This document shows, in pieces, positions 1-9,289 of a stretch of 64,000 bases of DNA. The notes below the pieces were generated by a model. That model was not told the origin of the DNA, searched no databases, and worked only from the letters and a program-made list of their open reading frames with translations. The translations under genes were made by a program, and so were the position numbers. Each line of letters opens with the position of its first letter. Position 1 is the stretch's first letter. This DNA comes from Verrucomicrobium sp. BvORR106 (lineage in GTDB: Bacteria > Verrucomicrobiota > Verrucomicrobiia > Verrucomicrobiales > Verrucomicrobiaceae). Where the stretch lies: the NCBI RefSeq assembly GCF_000739655.1, contig NZ_BATR01000098.1:1-64000 (forward strand), written 5' to 3'.

Positions 1-1342
1 AGAGCAACGTGTCACTGCCCACCCGTTCAGCTTCCATTTCGAATCCGCCCGTGCCATTCACCGTGCCGCCAGTCACGGCATCGCCCGGTTGTTTCTCCAC
101 GGGGAGCGATTCCCCGGTGATCATGGACTCATCCACGCTGGAGTGCCCGTTGAGCACCCGGCCATCCACCGGCACCTTCTCGCCCGGGCGGACGCGCAGG
201 CGGTCGCCCGTCTTCACCTCATCCAGCGGTATTTCCTCGTCCCCATGGGTGCCGATACGACGGGCCGTGGGCGGGGCGAGATTGAGCAGAGCCTTGATCG
301 CGGAGCCGGTGCGGCTGCGCGCCCGCAGTTCCAGGACCTGTCCCAGAATCACCAGCACAATGATCACTGCGGCGGCTTCAAAGTACACCCCCACACTGCC
401 ATCGTGACCGGTGCGCAGGGATTCGGGAAACCACCCGGGGGCCAGCATGGCGACCACGCTGTACAGATAGGCGGCCGCCACCCCCAGGGAGATGAGCGTC
501 CACATGTTGAAGTTCAGCGTCGTCAGAGAGCGCCAGCCGCGTCGGAAGAACGGCCAGCCTGCCCACAGCACCACTGGAGTGCTCAGGGCAAACTGCAGCC
601 AGCGTGAGGGCTCACTGTCCGCCCAGGATCCATGACCCTGGCCCGGCAGCAAGTGGGTCATCGCCAGGATGAACACGGGCAGGGAGAGCACGGTGCTGAT
701 CCACATGCGCCGCGTCATGTCCCGCAGCTCTGCGTTGTCGTCTTCTGGTTCGTCGGCACCTGCCACCAGTTTGGGTTCCAATGCCATGCCGCACTTCGGG
801 CAGTCGCCGGGATGATCCTGCTGCACCTCCGAGTGCATGGGGCAGGTGTAGATCGTGCGCGCCTCCGGTTTCCAGGCCGGATTTCGATCCAGCGCCATGC
901 CACATTTGGGGCAGTCACCGGGCTTGTCGGACTCCACCCCCGGGCACATGGGACAAAAATACTTGGCCGAGGCGGAGGGCTTCACCTCTGCGCCGCCGTG
1001 ATGATGTTCATGTCCGTGGCCACTGCAGCAAGATGCCGCTGGGGCAGGCTTTACGGGAGCGGGGGCGTGTTGCTTGGAACCACCGCCACAGCAGGAGGAC
1101 GGGGCCGGTGTCTGCGGCTTGGTTGCCTGAGGGGCTGGTGTGGAAGCTGGTGCACCGCCACAACACGAGTTTCCATGCGCGTGAGCTTCGTGATGCTCAT
1201 GCTTCGTTGCGCCAATACCCACGAACTTCGTCCGGCAGTGCTCGCTGCAGAAGTGCCAGGTCTGGCCATCCTTCTCGGCGCTCAAGCTCGTCGCCGGATC
1301 CACCATCATGCCGCACACCGGGTCTTTTACCTTGTCCATCAT
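1..1342 (-). CDS. Heavy-metal (copper-type) P1B ATPase, N-terminal part
   Basis: Exports a soft metal ion, most likely copper or a related cation, across the inner membrane using ATP. The gene runs off the left edge, so only about 447 N-terminal residues are visible. They hold a YHS metal-binding domain (about 6-40, with C10, C32 and C36), a linker with three CC-x-G clusters and His-rich stretches (about 45-118), two heavy-metal-binding modules of the YxCPMxP/H type (about 128-151 and 165-189), the first membrane helices, and the actuator motif TGES. The phosphorylation loop and the CPC-type membrane site lie outside the window. The ATG abuts the TGA of the preceding sigma-factor gene, so the two are probably translationally coupled. 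The family is clear; metal specificity is inferred. Confidence 0.9.
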   Translation of the reverse strand, partial: MMDKVKDPVCGMMVDPATSLSAEKDGQTWHFCSEHCRTKFVGIGATKHEHHEAHAHGNSCCGGAPASTPAPQATKPQTPAPSSCCGGGSKQHAPAPVKPAPAASCCSGHGHEHHHGGAEVKPSASAKYFCPMCPGVESDKPGDCPKCGMALDRNPAWKPEARTIYTCPMHSEVQQDHPGDCPKCGMALEPKLVAGADEPEDDNAELRDMTRRMWISTVLSLPVFILAMTHLLPGQGHGSWADSEPSRWLQFALSTPVVLWAGWPFFRRGWRSLTTLNFNMWTLISLGVAAAYLYSVVAMLAPGWFPESLRTGHDGSVGVYFEAAAVIIVLVILGQVLELRARSRTGSAIKALLNLAPPTARRIGTHGDEEIPLDEVKTGDRLRVRPGEKVPVDGRVLNGHSSVDESMITGESLPVEKQPGDAVTGGTVNGTGGFEMEAERVGSDTLL

Positions 1343-1918
1343 TCAGTTCCTTCCATTGAAATTGTGGTTGTCGTGGGCCTGAGATGGAGCATCACAGGTG
1401 CAGTCCAGACACCCGTGGGTGGCACAGCTCTGGCAGCTCAGCTCCAGTCTCTCCCGCAGTTGCTGGCGGGCACGATGATGGCGTACGATCAGGTTGTTTC
1501 TCGTAATCCCGAGTCTCGCGGACGCCTCGTCCGTGCTTTCACCACCCAGGTCCAGCCGCTCGATCAGCTCGGCGTACTCCGGTTTCAGAGTCGGCAGCAG
1601 AGCCTTCATGCACTGGCACGTCACGCGATCCTCCTCGGCATCCGGGGTCACCTGTTGCTCCAGCTCCACCTTCAGCTTTTCCACCGCCCGGGCATGCACA
1701 TCATCCCGCCGGTACAGATCAATGATCGTCCGGCGCAGGATGCGGTAAAACCACGCCTTGGCGCTCTCATCTTCCCGTAGTTCCCCGCTGGATCGCAGGG
1801 CCTTCAGCAGGCTTTCCTGCACCGCGTCCGCAGCCAGTTCCGGGCTGGACAGGCGCTTCCGCGCAAAAGCGAGGAACTCGCTCAAGTGTTCCAGCAAAGA
1901 GGTTTCTAGAGTCTTCAT
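1343..1918 (-). CDS. ECF sigma factor with cysteine-rich C-terminal tail
   Basis: A sigma-70 family (ECF) RNA polymerase sigma factor of 191 residues. Region 2 is visible around residues 15-75, with the typical ADAVQESLLKA and AWFYRILRRTIIDLYR stretches, and region 4 around 105-155 with the helix-turn-helix. After region 4 comes a short tail with CxxCxxHxCxxCxC spacing (about residues 160-173), which could bind metal. No anti-sigma factor gene is adjacent. The gene is directly followed by a metal P-type ATPase with no gap between stop and start. By analogy with CorE-type sigma factors, whose Cys-rich C-terminus senses metals, I infer that this one switches on the metal exporter when metal binds the tail. 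The sigma assignment is firm; the sensing role is inferred. Confidence 0.88.
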   Translation of the reverse strand: MKTLETSLLEHLSEFLAFARKRLSSPELAADAVQESLLKALRSSGELREDESAKAWFYRILRRTIIDLYRRDDVHARAVEKLKVELEQQVTPDAEEDRVTCQCMKALLPTLKPEYAELIERLDLGGESTDEASARLGITRNNLIVRHHRARQQLRERLELSCQSCATHGCLDCTCDAPSQAHDNHNFNGRN

Positions 1919-1983
1919 TCACCAAGGCTGACGCAAAGCTAGGGCGCTCATTACAGTGTACGCGTCTGAGCAGTGAAGAAATT

Positions 1984-2124
1984 TAACCACAGAGCCACAG
2001 AGAACACCGAGGAGGCAAAAATTATGAATTAGGAATGATGAATTATGAATGGGCTTCCTCTGACTGGGTCTTCGTGCCGATCAGGGGCTCCATTCCTAAT
2101 TTCCAATTCCTAATTCATCATTTT
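1984..2124. repeat. Intergenic AT-rich repeat with imperfect inverted arms
   Basis: The stretch begins with a run of the type ACCACAGAGCCACAGAGAAC, followed by repeats of the words GAATTAGGAAT and GAATTATGAAT. The arm near 2022-2052 is imperfectly complementary to the arm near 2089-2121, so the region could fold into a long hairpin. Both word types are familiar as short repeats outside genes in many environmental bacteria. A related AATTAGGAATTAGGAAT word follows the stop of the beta-helix gene near 53357. No gene is visible here. Confidence 0.6.
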
Positions 2125-2137
2125 TTGGAAGTTCCCT

Positions 2138-3079
2138 CTAGCTCACTTTCTTCCACAGCAATCCCAGGAACAGCGGGAACTCCTTCCGCGCTTTGTTCTC
2201 CGCCTTGGCCCTGGGGCCGGGTTCGCTTTGTTTGTGGGAATACCATTCCTGAAACCCGGCAAGCACGAGGCCGGCGGCGAAGCCTTTGGCGAGCAGGTCG
2301 GAGAGGCTGAGGTGAAAGGAGGTAGTGGTCTCGCTCTCCCGTTGGCCAGGGTGCATGACGATGGGGATGGTCAGCGGGCTGCCATACGCATCAAGGCGGC
2401 GATATTGGATCTTGGCCTCTTCATCAAAGCCCCAACTGGTCTGGCGGGGGATGCGGAAAGTGGGGTGGTTCATGGCCCAGAGCATGCGACCGCCCGGCTT
2501 CAGCACCTTGGCGGTGGCCTGGCAGACTTCGCCTAGGTGCGCCATGTTCTGGATGCAGAGGATGGCGGAGATGGCGTCGAAGGTGCCCAGGTCGTTGAGC
2601 TTTGCTGCGTCCCGCGCCACATAGCGGATGGGGGCAGGGGAGGGGTAGGTCTTGGCCCGTTTGATGAGGGAAGGGGCGGCGTCTACGCCGGTGACCTTGG
2701 CTCCCTCGGCCGTCAGGGCGCGGGAGAAGACCCCCTGTCCACAGCCAAGATCGAGGATAGCTTCGCCTGCCTGCGGCTTGAGCAGAGCCAGTGCCCCGGG
2801 GATTACCACTTGCTGGTAAAGTTCTGAACCGTTTTCGCCCAAGATCCGATCATACCACTGCGCCGACTGCTCCCAGGAGGTGGCATGCTTCCTCAAGCCT
2901 GCAGGACCGTGCCCTGGTCTGAATCCTGGCCGCGTCGGACTCTGGCAACCTTCTGTGCCTCCTTTTTGCGGTCGTGGTCCACGATAGGGGGCGGGAGAGG
3001 AGGAGCGTTCCTCCTGCTCTCCACGACGACGACGGTTTTGGTTCTTGTCGCCATCACGATCACGTTTCTGCCAAGCCAT
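2138..3079 (-). CDS. Class I SAM-dependent methyltransferase
   Basis: A predicted S-adenosylmethionine-dependent methyltransferase of 313 residues. The first 65 or so residues are a charged, low-complexity extension rich in Arg, Gly and Pro. The Rossmann methyltransferase domain follows, with motif I ILDLGCGQGVFSRAL (about 108-122), an acidic residue after the next strand (VTGVDAAPSLIKRAK), motif II-like DAISAILCIQNM and post-motif LKPGGRMLWAMNHP. The pattern resembles methyltransferase type 11/UbiE-like enzymes; the substrate cannot be told. It is the last gene of a minus-strand group but is separated by a terminator from the glycosyltransferase upstream, so it is probably its own transcription unit. 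The N-terminal extension may be partly untranslated if a later start is used. Confidence 0.85.
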   Translation of the reverse strand: MAWQKRDRDGDKNQNRRRRGEQEERSSSPAPYRGPRPQKGGTEGCQSPTRPGFRPGHGPAGLRKHATSWEQSAQWYDRILGENGSELYQQVVIPGALALLKPQAGEAILDLGCGQGVFSRALTAEGAKVTGVDAAPSLIKRAKTYPSPAPIRYVARDAAKLNDLGTFDAISAILCIQNMAHLGEVCQATAKVLKPGGRMLWAMNHPTFRIPRQTSWGFDEEAKIQYRRLDAYGSPLTIPIVMHPGQRESETTTSFHLSLSDLLAKGFAAGLVLAGFQEWYSHKQSEPGPRAKAENKARKEFPLFLGLLWKKVS

Positions 3080-3123
3080 CTGTCAGAATAGCCGGATTGA
3101 GGGAGATCGAAACCGCAAAAGCA

Positions 3124-3151
3124 AAAGGGCTCCCGAAATTGGGAGCCCTTT
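3124..3151 (-). terminator. Rho-independent terminator after the GT2 gene
   Basis: An 11-bp perfect stem (AAAGGGCTCCC / GGGAGCCCTTT) with a 6-nt loop. Read on the minus strand it is followed by TTTTGCTTTTGC. It sits about 35 nt past the stop of the minus-strand glycosyltransferase and ahead of the methyltransferase gene. Confidence 0.85.
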
Positions 3152-3186
3152 GCTGAGAGTCTCGTGAATCGATCTGCGGGAGAGGC

Positions 3187-3909
3187 TTACTTCTTCCCAG
3201 AAGAGATTCGCTCGAAGAAATAGGGGATGGAGATCTTTAGGCACTGGATGCCGTAGCGCAGCGCCTTGGAGAAAGGGATGGAGCTGCTGTCTTCCTCGTA
3301 CACCGTGGGGCAGGTCACCTCGCTCGTGGCGAAGTCATGCCGCAACGCGCCAATGAGCATCTGGTTGTCGAAGATAAAGTCGTTGCGGAATTCGTGGAAG
3401 GGCACCGTTTCCAGCAGCTTGCGGGTGTAGCCGCGGCAGCCGGTGTGGAATTCACTGTGGCTCACGCCAAAGCACCAGCCCATCACCATGGTGAGCAGGC
3501 GGTTGGGCAAATAGCGCCAGAAGGGCATGGTGCCGCGGGCTCCCTTGCCAGAGGTGCGGGCGCCCAGCACGAGGTCGTGGTAACCCGTGGCCAGCATGGC
3601 CGCCATGGGAAGGGTCACCTTGGGTGGGTACTGGTAGTCCGGGTGAAGCTGGATCACGATGTCCGCGCCAGCGTCCAGAGCCAGTTGCAGACAGCGCTTC
3701 ACGTTGCCGCCATAGTTCAGGTTCTTCTCGTTGCGGAAGACAGAGATGCCGAGCGCCTGCGCAGTGGCAAAGGTGTCGTCTTTGGAGGCGTCATCCACCA
3801 GGATCACGATGTCCACATACTCGCGTGGGATGTCCGCGACGGTCTTGCCCACGGTTTTGGCCGCGTAGTACGCGGGCATGGTGACGGCGATCTTTTTACC
3901 AAGAAGCAT
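3187..3909 (-). CDS. Family 2 glycosyltransferase (DPM1/WcaA-like)
   Basis: A cytoplasmic GT-A fold glycosyltransferase of 240 residues that would move a sugar from a nucleotide donor. The start IAVTMPAYYAAKTVGKTV is typical of the family, followed by VILVDDASKDDT (nucleotide-binding DD), the NLNYGGNVK stretch, and HPDYQYPP where the DxD-type metal motif would lie. There are no obvious transmembrane helices at the C-terminus, unlike undecaprenyl-phosphate transferases of the GtrB type. It lies just downstream of a COG4091 oxidoreductase gene and a GT-C membrane glycosyltransferase on the same strand, which suggests a surface-glycan role. Substrate unknown. Confidence 0.88.
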   Translation of the reverse strand: MLLGKKIAVTMPAYYAAKTVGKTVADIPREYVDIVILVDDASKDDTFATAQALGISVFRNEKNLNYGGNVKRCLQLALDAGADIVIQLHPDYQYPPKVTLPMAAMLATGYHDLVLGARTSGKGARGTMPFWRYLPNRLLTMVMGWCFGVSHSEFHTGCRGYTRKLLETVPFHEFRNDFIFDNQMLIGALRHDFATSEVTCPTVYEEDSSSIPFSKALRYGIQCLKISIPYFFERISSGKK

Positions 3910-3960
3910 GTGTGAGAGTGGTGCGTTGAATGACGGGAGAACGCCACCCGGAAGCAGGCA

Positions 3961-5142
3961 TCAAGCCAGTTCCAGACTTTGTTGCCGGATGGAATCCCAT
4001 GCCTTTTTGGCGAGGCTGTTGGGAATGTCCACATCGGAAGTCATCAAAGTCTGTCCCGCCGCAACGGAGTGCCGCAACCGGGCGCCGGAAAGGAGGCCGA
4101 TGGGTGGCGCATCCGGTAGCTCTGTGATGCGGACCGTTTCACCACGCAGCTCCACACTGCCGATCGCGGCTTCTATGAGCGTGCCAGCAGGAAGATCCTT
4201 TTTGGCCACGGCTACCACATTGATCTTGGGCTGCGCGCTGTTGTTCAGCAACACTCCGCCACCAGCGATGACGCGGCGCAGGGTGCGCGGCAGTTCCAGG
4301 TGACAGAGGTGATAGGGGCGCAGCAGGGTATAGTACGGCCCATCACCTAGCTTCAGGTAGCGCAGTACCTGGGGGCGTTCGGTAGGGTGCTCGCAGGTTA
4401 CGAAAACTCCGGCGGGCAGTTTTCGGTTGAGCACGTAGTCACTGAGCGGCGTGCCCAGTCGTGTGGCTTCGGCACCCAGCAGGGCACCTGCTTCATCCAG
4501 CGTCAGGTCCTGTGGACCCAGCATGCCGCGCTGAGCGATATCCGCACCCAGCCCATTGGCCACTAGTGCTTGCTCGATCTGCAGCTTGGTTCCGTCGGTG
4601 AAGCTCGTCACCTGCGTCCGGCTGATGCCGTTGCGGCTGGCCCAGTAGGCCATTTCTTCCTCTTTCGGATGATGATTGAGGAAGCCCTTGATGTTGCCGT
4701 ACACCAGCGGATTGAAGCCCATCTGCACCGCCTCTTCATGCAGGGCGGCCAGGGAGCCGGGTTGGTCGCCTTCTGCCTCGGTCAGCAGACCGCTGTTGCA
4801 GAAGTACGAGCCCACAGTCACGTGGAACTCCGCGCCCATCGTCACCACCGGCAGGCCTGCCTCATGGGCAGCCTGCACAGCATTGCTGGCGTGAAGAATG
4901 TCCCCGCTGCACTCCACGATCACGTCAGAGTTGGCCATCAGGTCCTCCATGGACCGCGTCAGCAGGTTGGAATCGATCTCCCGCACGGAGTTCACCGGTC
5001 GCCGGGTCAGCACCCGAGACACCGCCATATCCGGCGTGGAACGCAATACCAAGCACAAGCCCACGGCAATGAACCCAGTCCCTACAATCCCAATTCTTGT
5101 TGGGACTGTACGAGATATTCTGGGCGTCATGGGGCTTGGCAT
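3961..5142 (-). CDS. NAD(P)-dependent homoserine dehydrogenase-like protein with C-terminal SAF domain (COG4091)
   Basis: A predicted oxidoreductase of 393 residues. An N-terminal Rossmann motif GIVGTGFIAVG (about 18-28) is followed by a strand ending in VIVECSG, as in homoserine dehydrogenase and related enzymes. The C-terminal third has VAKKDLPAGTLIEAAIGSVELRG, typical of an SAF (antifreeze/flagellar FlgA-like) domain. This two-part layout matches the COG4091 family, whose characterised relatives act on polyols or sugar acids; the substrate here is unknown. ATG at residue 5 (MTPRIS) is an alternative start. It lies 51 nt upstream of the GT2 gene and downstream of a GT-C glycosyltransferase, so an unusual-sugar step in glycan synthesis is possible but only inferred. 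Confidence 0.8.
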   Translation of the reverse strand: MPSPMTPRISRTVPTRIGIVGTGFIAVGLCLVLRSTPDMAVSRVLTRRPVNSVREIDSNLLTRSMEDLMANSDVIVECSGDILHASNAVQAAHEAGLPVVTMGAEFHVTVGSYFCNSGLLTEAEGDQPGSLAALHEEAVQMGFNPLVYGNIKGFLNHHPKEEEMAYWASRNGISRTQVTSFTDGTKLQIEQALVANGLGADIAQRGMLGPQDLTLDEAGALLGAEATRLGTPLSDYVLNRKLPAGVFVTCEHPTERPQVLRYLKLGDGPYYTLLRPYHLCHLELPRTLRRVIAGGGVLLNNSAQPKINVVAVAKKDLPAGTLIEAAIGSVELRGETVRITELPDAPPIGLLSGARLRHSVAAGQTLMTSDVDIPNSLAKKAWDSIRQQSLELA

Positions 5143-5244
5143 CCGGGGTAGTTTTGCGGGGAGTCGCGGATACTGCCGACAACTGCCGCGAAAGCAAACG
5201 AATCCAGCAAGAAGCGTGATAATCTTGCGGGGAAAAACAATTGC

Positions 5245-7236
5245 CTAGCGAGGATTTTGTCCGCGATATCGATACACATCGCGGGAAGTAAAGGGCATGA
5301 GTCCGGAAAAGTGTCCCACATGTTCAAATTGTGCGGGATCCTCCAGCACAGCGATCACTTCCGCCAAGGTGGGATTGGATTTTTGAAAGCCCACATCCCC
5401 CAGATTGAAGTAGAGCTGGCGTTTGCTGCGGTCTGCTTCTTCAAGCAAGACGCGAAACTCTGCCAGGTTGTCCGCCCGGTACATGGCCGGGTCGTATGCT
5501 TCGGTGAACATGGAGAGAGCGCCGCCCATCACTTTCTTGTCGAAGTCGGGGTGACGCGGGCTCATGATCTCCCGGTAGCTGGCCACCGACTCACGGGAGG
5601 GCTCGATGGGGTGGTGCCGCATCCGATCCCGGGGGACGGCGGTGATCAGGACAAATAGCGTGGTCACGGCAAGCAGCAGTCCATGCCGATGCTTCACCCG
5701 CCAGCGCGCCATGCCTGAGGCGGCGGCAGAAACCAGCATGAAGAGGCCCGGTAGGAACGGTAGCAAGTACCAGGGGTAGGGCTTGTTCTGCCCTGCCGCC
5801 ATGTGGGCGAGCATCAAGACGGGTGGTGCCAAGACGAAGATCAGGAGCAATCGGCGAGTCCGGTCAGTCACCAGCGCCCACAGACCCACGAGCAAAGTCA
5901 GGAGCAGCGTGCCCATTCCCGCTGCAAACAGCACGGGGTGATCACCAAATGCGGCGGAGAGGTGGTGGTGAAGCGGGTTGGTCTCCCGGCTCCACGAGTT
6001 CCAGGGCTGGCCAAAGACCCAGCCGGAAAAGGAATCCTGCCACCAGCGTAGATCCATCGTGCCGTGGATCTCCCCCTTTTTCATAAATTCCAGCAACTGT
6101 GGCCAGCAGGGGGTGAGGTAGCCCAGCACCAAGAAACAGGTGACCAGCCCGCCGACGATCCATCGGCTGGCGAGGAGGAATCTAGCCGACCACGTCAGGG
6201 ACGGGGTCCAGAAGGCGACCATCACCACAAGATTGAGCCCCGCCAGCAGGTACACGCTCTGGAAATTGCTCCAAAGGATGAAAAACTCCAGCACCCCCAT
6301 GAGCACCCACCAGCGCCAGAGTCCAGTCTGGAGGGCGCGACCCACTACTCCCACCAGCGCGGTGGCCCCCAGCATCACGAAACCGTAGCCGCGACCATCT
6401 ACGGCAAACCGGATGAACCACGGATGCGCCGCCATGAGCAAGACCGTCCACCAGCCACTGAGCCCCCAGACCCGCAGGGACCAAATCATCAGCGCCAAGG
6501 TCGCCAGACCGCCCACGAATACTGGCGCGCGCAGGAGCGCTTCGTTGAACCAAGGGGCGTCCGGCCCGGTGCCGGGGCGGAAAAAGGTCTCATGGGAGAG
6601 CCGGGCAAAGGCGCTGTACCCCAGGTGGTTCGTAGGCTTGCGCATGTTCCACAGAGTGGTCGCCCATGAGCGGGGCTCAATGGTGAGTGTGCCGTCGGGC
6701 TGGCGCTCCACCTTGTCCAAGATAAACCGGCTGGCGTTGAAATCCTCATCTCCCCACATGGAGAGGGTCAGTCGAGGGCTGTTCATCCACGCCCCCAGTC
6801 CCACCACGCCCACCAGTCCCAGCGTCTGCCATCTGGTCCAGCGGGGGCGGGTAGGGGACTCCACAAAACTCATCCCTTCTTGCCGCTGCCGACCCAGCCA
6901 GGGGCTGGCCAGGAGCAACAGGGCGGACAGGCACAGATTCAGCTTCAACCCCTTATAGAGCCACACGGGTACGTAGGCCTCAGGTGCCACCACTTTGCCC
7001 TCTGCCTTCAGGCGCTCAATCCGACGCTCCTGTTTAACTGGCTGGTCGATCGTCAGATACGCCGTCAGGAACCCGGCAAACAACAGGGCGCTTGCCAGGA
7101 CCAGAACACGGGATTCACGCAGCGGCAAAGAGGAGGGGACACGAAACATCCGGCCGCGACCATGGCTTTGAGGCTCCGTCGAGGCAAGCGCCAACTCCAT
7201 CTCCTTCCCCGAGAGGGAGCCGTCCTCATCCAACAA
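5245..7236 (-). CDS. GT-C (GT39/ArnT-like) integral membrane glycosyltransferase
   Basis: A large membrane protein of up to 663 residues with about a dozen hydrophobic segments. The motif LSMWGDEDFNASR after the second or third helix carries the acidic pair found in the first periplasmic loop of GT39-type enzymes (PMT, ArnT), which use lipid-linked sugars. A soluble C-terminal part with no helices follows, ending YRYRGQNPR. The longest frame starts at TTG; ATG starts at about residues 13 (MELAL) and 30 (MFRVP) are plausible, and none has a convincing ribosome site. It lies first in a minus-strand group with the COG4091 and GT2 genes. Substrate unknown. Confidence 0.8.
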   Translation of the reverse strand: MLDEDGSLSGKEMELALASTEPQSHGRGRMFRVPSSLPLRESRVLVLASALLFAGFLTAYLTIDQPVKQERRIERLKAEGKVVAPEAYVPVWLYKGLKLNLCLSALLLLASPWLGRQRQEGMSFVESPTRPRWTRWQTLGLVGVVGLGAWMNSPRLTLSMWGDEDFNASRFILDKVERQPDGTLTIEPRSWATTLWNMRKPTNHLGYSAFARLSHETFFRPGTGPDAPWFNEALLRAPVFVGGLATLALMIWSLRVWGLSGWWTVLLMAAHPWFIRFAVDGRGYGFVMLGATALVGVVGRALQTGLWRWWVLMGVLEFFILWSNFQSVYLLAGLNLVVMVAFWTPSLTWSARFLLASRWIVGGLVTCFLVLGYLTPCWPQLLEFMKKGEIHGTMDLRWWQDSFSGWVFGQPWNSWSRETNPLHHHLSAAFGDHPVLFAAGMGTLLLTLLVGLWALVTDRTRRLLLIFVLAPPVLMLAHMAAGQNKPYPWYLLPFLPGLFMLVSAAASGMARWRVKHRHGLLLAVTTLFVLITAVPRDRMRHHPIEPSRESVASYREIMSPRHPDFDKKVMGGALSMFTEAYDPAMYRADNLAEFRVLLEEADRSKRQLYFNLGDVGFQKSNPTLAEVIAVLEDPAQFEHVGHFSGLMPFTSRDVYRYRGQNPR

Positions 7237-7521
7237 CGAGGAACCAAGAACTTGCTCACTTTAAAACTCCTGCTATCCTCCGCGCCTCATGTCGTCCGCA
7301 GCCTCCATCTGGCTCATTCGAATTATCTAGGGCTTCTGCAGCGCCTGAAAGGCGTTTTCTTGTGCAGACAGCCCGCATCCTCCCTCCCGACTGAGCGCCC
7401 GGACCCGGCGTCGAACTGGCGAAAGATTGACCTCGCCATCCCCCGGTCCGCCTTGCGCAAGACGCTCTTCTTTGCTTTTCTCGTAACCCTGCTTTTTTTC
7501 GCTACTTCCTCTCCGCTTCTT

Positions 7522-9105
7522 ATGATCACTGCACCGAAAGTTTCCCTTTATGACACCACGCTCCGTGATGGGACGCAGGGTGAAGGCGTAAACTTCAGCT
7601 CGCTCGACAAACTGCGCATCGCCCACGAGCTCGACAGCTTTGGCATGCACTACATCGAGGGCGGCTGGCCCGGCTCCAACCCCAAGGATGTGGAGTTCTT
7701 CGAGCTGGCCAAAAAGCAGACATTCAAGCATGCCAAGATCGCTGCCTTCGGCAGCACCCGCCGTGCCGACCTGGCCGTGGACAAGGATCCCCAAGTGCGC
7801 ACCCTTTTGGAGGCGGAGACGCCGGTCGTCACCTTCTACGGCAAGAGCTGGCTCCTTCACGTGACCGAAGTGCTGCGCACCACGCCTGAAGTGAACCGCG
7901 CGATGATCCGCGACACGGTGCGCCACTGCAAGGAGGCCGGTCGCGAAGTGTTCTACGACGCAGAGCACTTCTTTGATGGGTTCAAGGACGAGCCTGAGTA
8001 TGCCCTTTCCACCCTTGAAGCTGCTCTGGAAGGTGGGGCCGATGTGTTGGTTCTGTGCGAGACCAATGGCGGTACCCTTCCTCACGAGATCGCTGAGATT
8101 GTTGCCAAGGTCCAGGCCCGTTTCCCGGAGGCCAAGCTCGGCATCCACAGCCATGATGATGGCGGTCTCGGCGTGGCCAACGCTCTCGCCGCCATCCGGG
8201 CAGGCGCCGTGCAGGTGCAGGGCACGATGAACGGTTACGGCGAGCGTACCGGTAACTGCAACCTGACCACCGTCATCCCCAATCTCCAGCTCAAGATGGG
8301 GATCCCCGTGGTGGGGGACCTTACCAAGCTCACCGTCCTCTCCAAGTTTGTGGACGATGTGGCAAACCTCCCGCACTTCAACCGGGCTCCGTTCGTCGGC
8401 AGCACTGCTTTCTCCCACAAAGGGGGCACGCATGTGAATGCCGTGCAGAAACTGGCCCGCAGCTATGAGCACATCCAGCCCGCCAGTGTGGGCAACCGCC
8501 AGGTGGTGTTGGTGAGTGATATGTCTGGCCAGGACAACATCCTTCACAAAGCTACCGAGCTTGGCTTCCCGCTCCAGCGTGGCTCTGCGGAAGTGAAGCG
8601 CATCCTCGATCACGTGAAGACCCAGGAGAACGAAGGCTACGAATACGAAGCCGCCGATGCCTCCTTCGAGCTCGTGCTCCGCAAGGACCTGGGTCAATTC
8701 ACCCCCAGCTTCAAGCTGCTGGAGTATCACGTGAGCCACCGCACCCACGGCGAGCGTGGCTTCGATACCTGCGAAGCCACCGTCAAAGTGGAGGTGAATG
8801 GCGAACGCGTTTACACGGTGGAGGAAGGCGACGGTCCGGTGAACGCCCTTGACCGCGCCCTGCGCGTTGCCCTTTCCAAGGCCCATCCGGAAATCGCAAC
8901 CGTTCAGCTCTGCGACTACAAGGTCCGCATCATCGATAGCCGCACCGGCACCGCTGCCAAGACCCGCGTGCTGATCGAGAGCACCGATGGTGTGAACCAC
9001 TGGGGCACCGTCGGTGTGAACACCAACATCATCGACGCCAGCTGGGAAGCCCTCGTGGACAGCCTCGAGTACTTCCTTTCCAAGAAGGCGAACTACGCGG
9101 AGTAG
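7522..9105 (+). CDS. cimA: (R)-citramalate synthase
   Basis: Condenses pyruvate and acetyl-CoA to (R)-citramalate, the first step of the threonine-independent route to 2-oxobutanoate and isoleucine. The 527-residue protein begins with VSLYDTTLRDGTQGEGVNFS, the HMGL-like TIM-barrel opening of the DRE-TIM family; GEGVNFS favours citramalate synthase over isopropylmalate synthase (GEQxPG). Metal-binding HSHDDGGLGVANA lies near residue 212 and GNCNLTT near 250. The last 130 residues are the LeuA-type allosteric domain, so isoleucine feedback is likely. The ATG was chosen because the family opening starts six residues later; the frame is open much further upstream but there it overlaps the divergent membrane protein. 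No neighbour in the pathway is adjacent. Confidence 0.93.
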   Translation: MITAPKVSLYDTTLRDGTQGEGVNFSSLDKLRIAHELDSFGMHYIEGGWPGSNPKDVEFFELAKKQTFKHAKIAAFGSTRRADLAVDKDPQVRTLLEAETPVVTFYGKSWLLHVTEVLRTTPEVNRAMIRDTVRHCKEAGREVFYDAEHFFDGFKDEPEYALSTLEAALEGGADVLVLCETNGGTLPHEIAEIVAKVQARFPEAKLGIHSHDDGGLGVANALAAIRAGAVQVQGTMNGYGERTGNCNLTTVIPNLQLKMGIPVVGDLTKLTVLSKFVDDVANLPHFNRAPFVGSTAFSHKGGTHVNAVQKLARSYEHIQPASVGNRQVVLVSDMSGQDNILHKATELGFPLQRGSAEVKRILDHVKTQENEGYEYEAADASFELVLRKDLGQFTPSFKLLEYHVSHRTHGERGFDTCEATVKVEVNGERVYTVEEGDGPVNALDRALRVALSKAHPEIATVQLCDYKVRIIDSRTGTAAKTRVLIESTDGVNHWGTVGVNTNIIDASWEALVDSLEYFLSKKANYAE

Positions 9106-9289
9106 AGTCGTCCGGGCCTTGCGGACAGCTTGTGACGGAGTGGCAGTGCATGCTGCCCTTCGTCTGCGCGCCATTCGTCGCGCGAGACTGCCCCTTGATG
9201 AGGCCGGGCCTACAGCCCTCACAAGGCGGCAAGATTCTCCGTTTCCCTGATGGCCTTGGCCAAATTTTTCACCCTTGGCGCACCGCGCC

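Noticed and set aside
6880-7521. Upstream extension of cimA
   Set aside because: It would overlap the divergent membrane glycosyltransferase, and the conserved start of the enzyme family is at 7522.
7522-9105. 2-isopropylmalate synthase
   Set aside because: The GEGVNFS motif after DGTQ and the overall layout fit citramalate synthase better, although both share the C-terminal regulatory domain.
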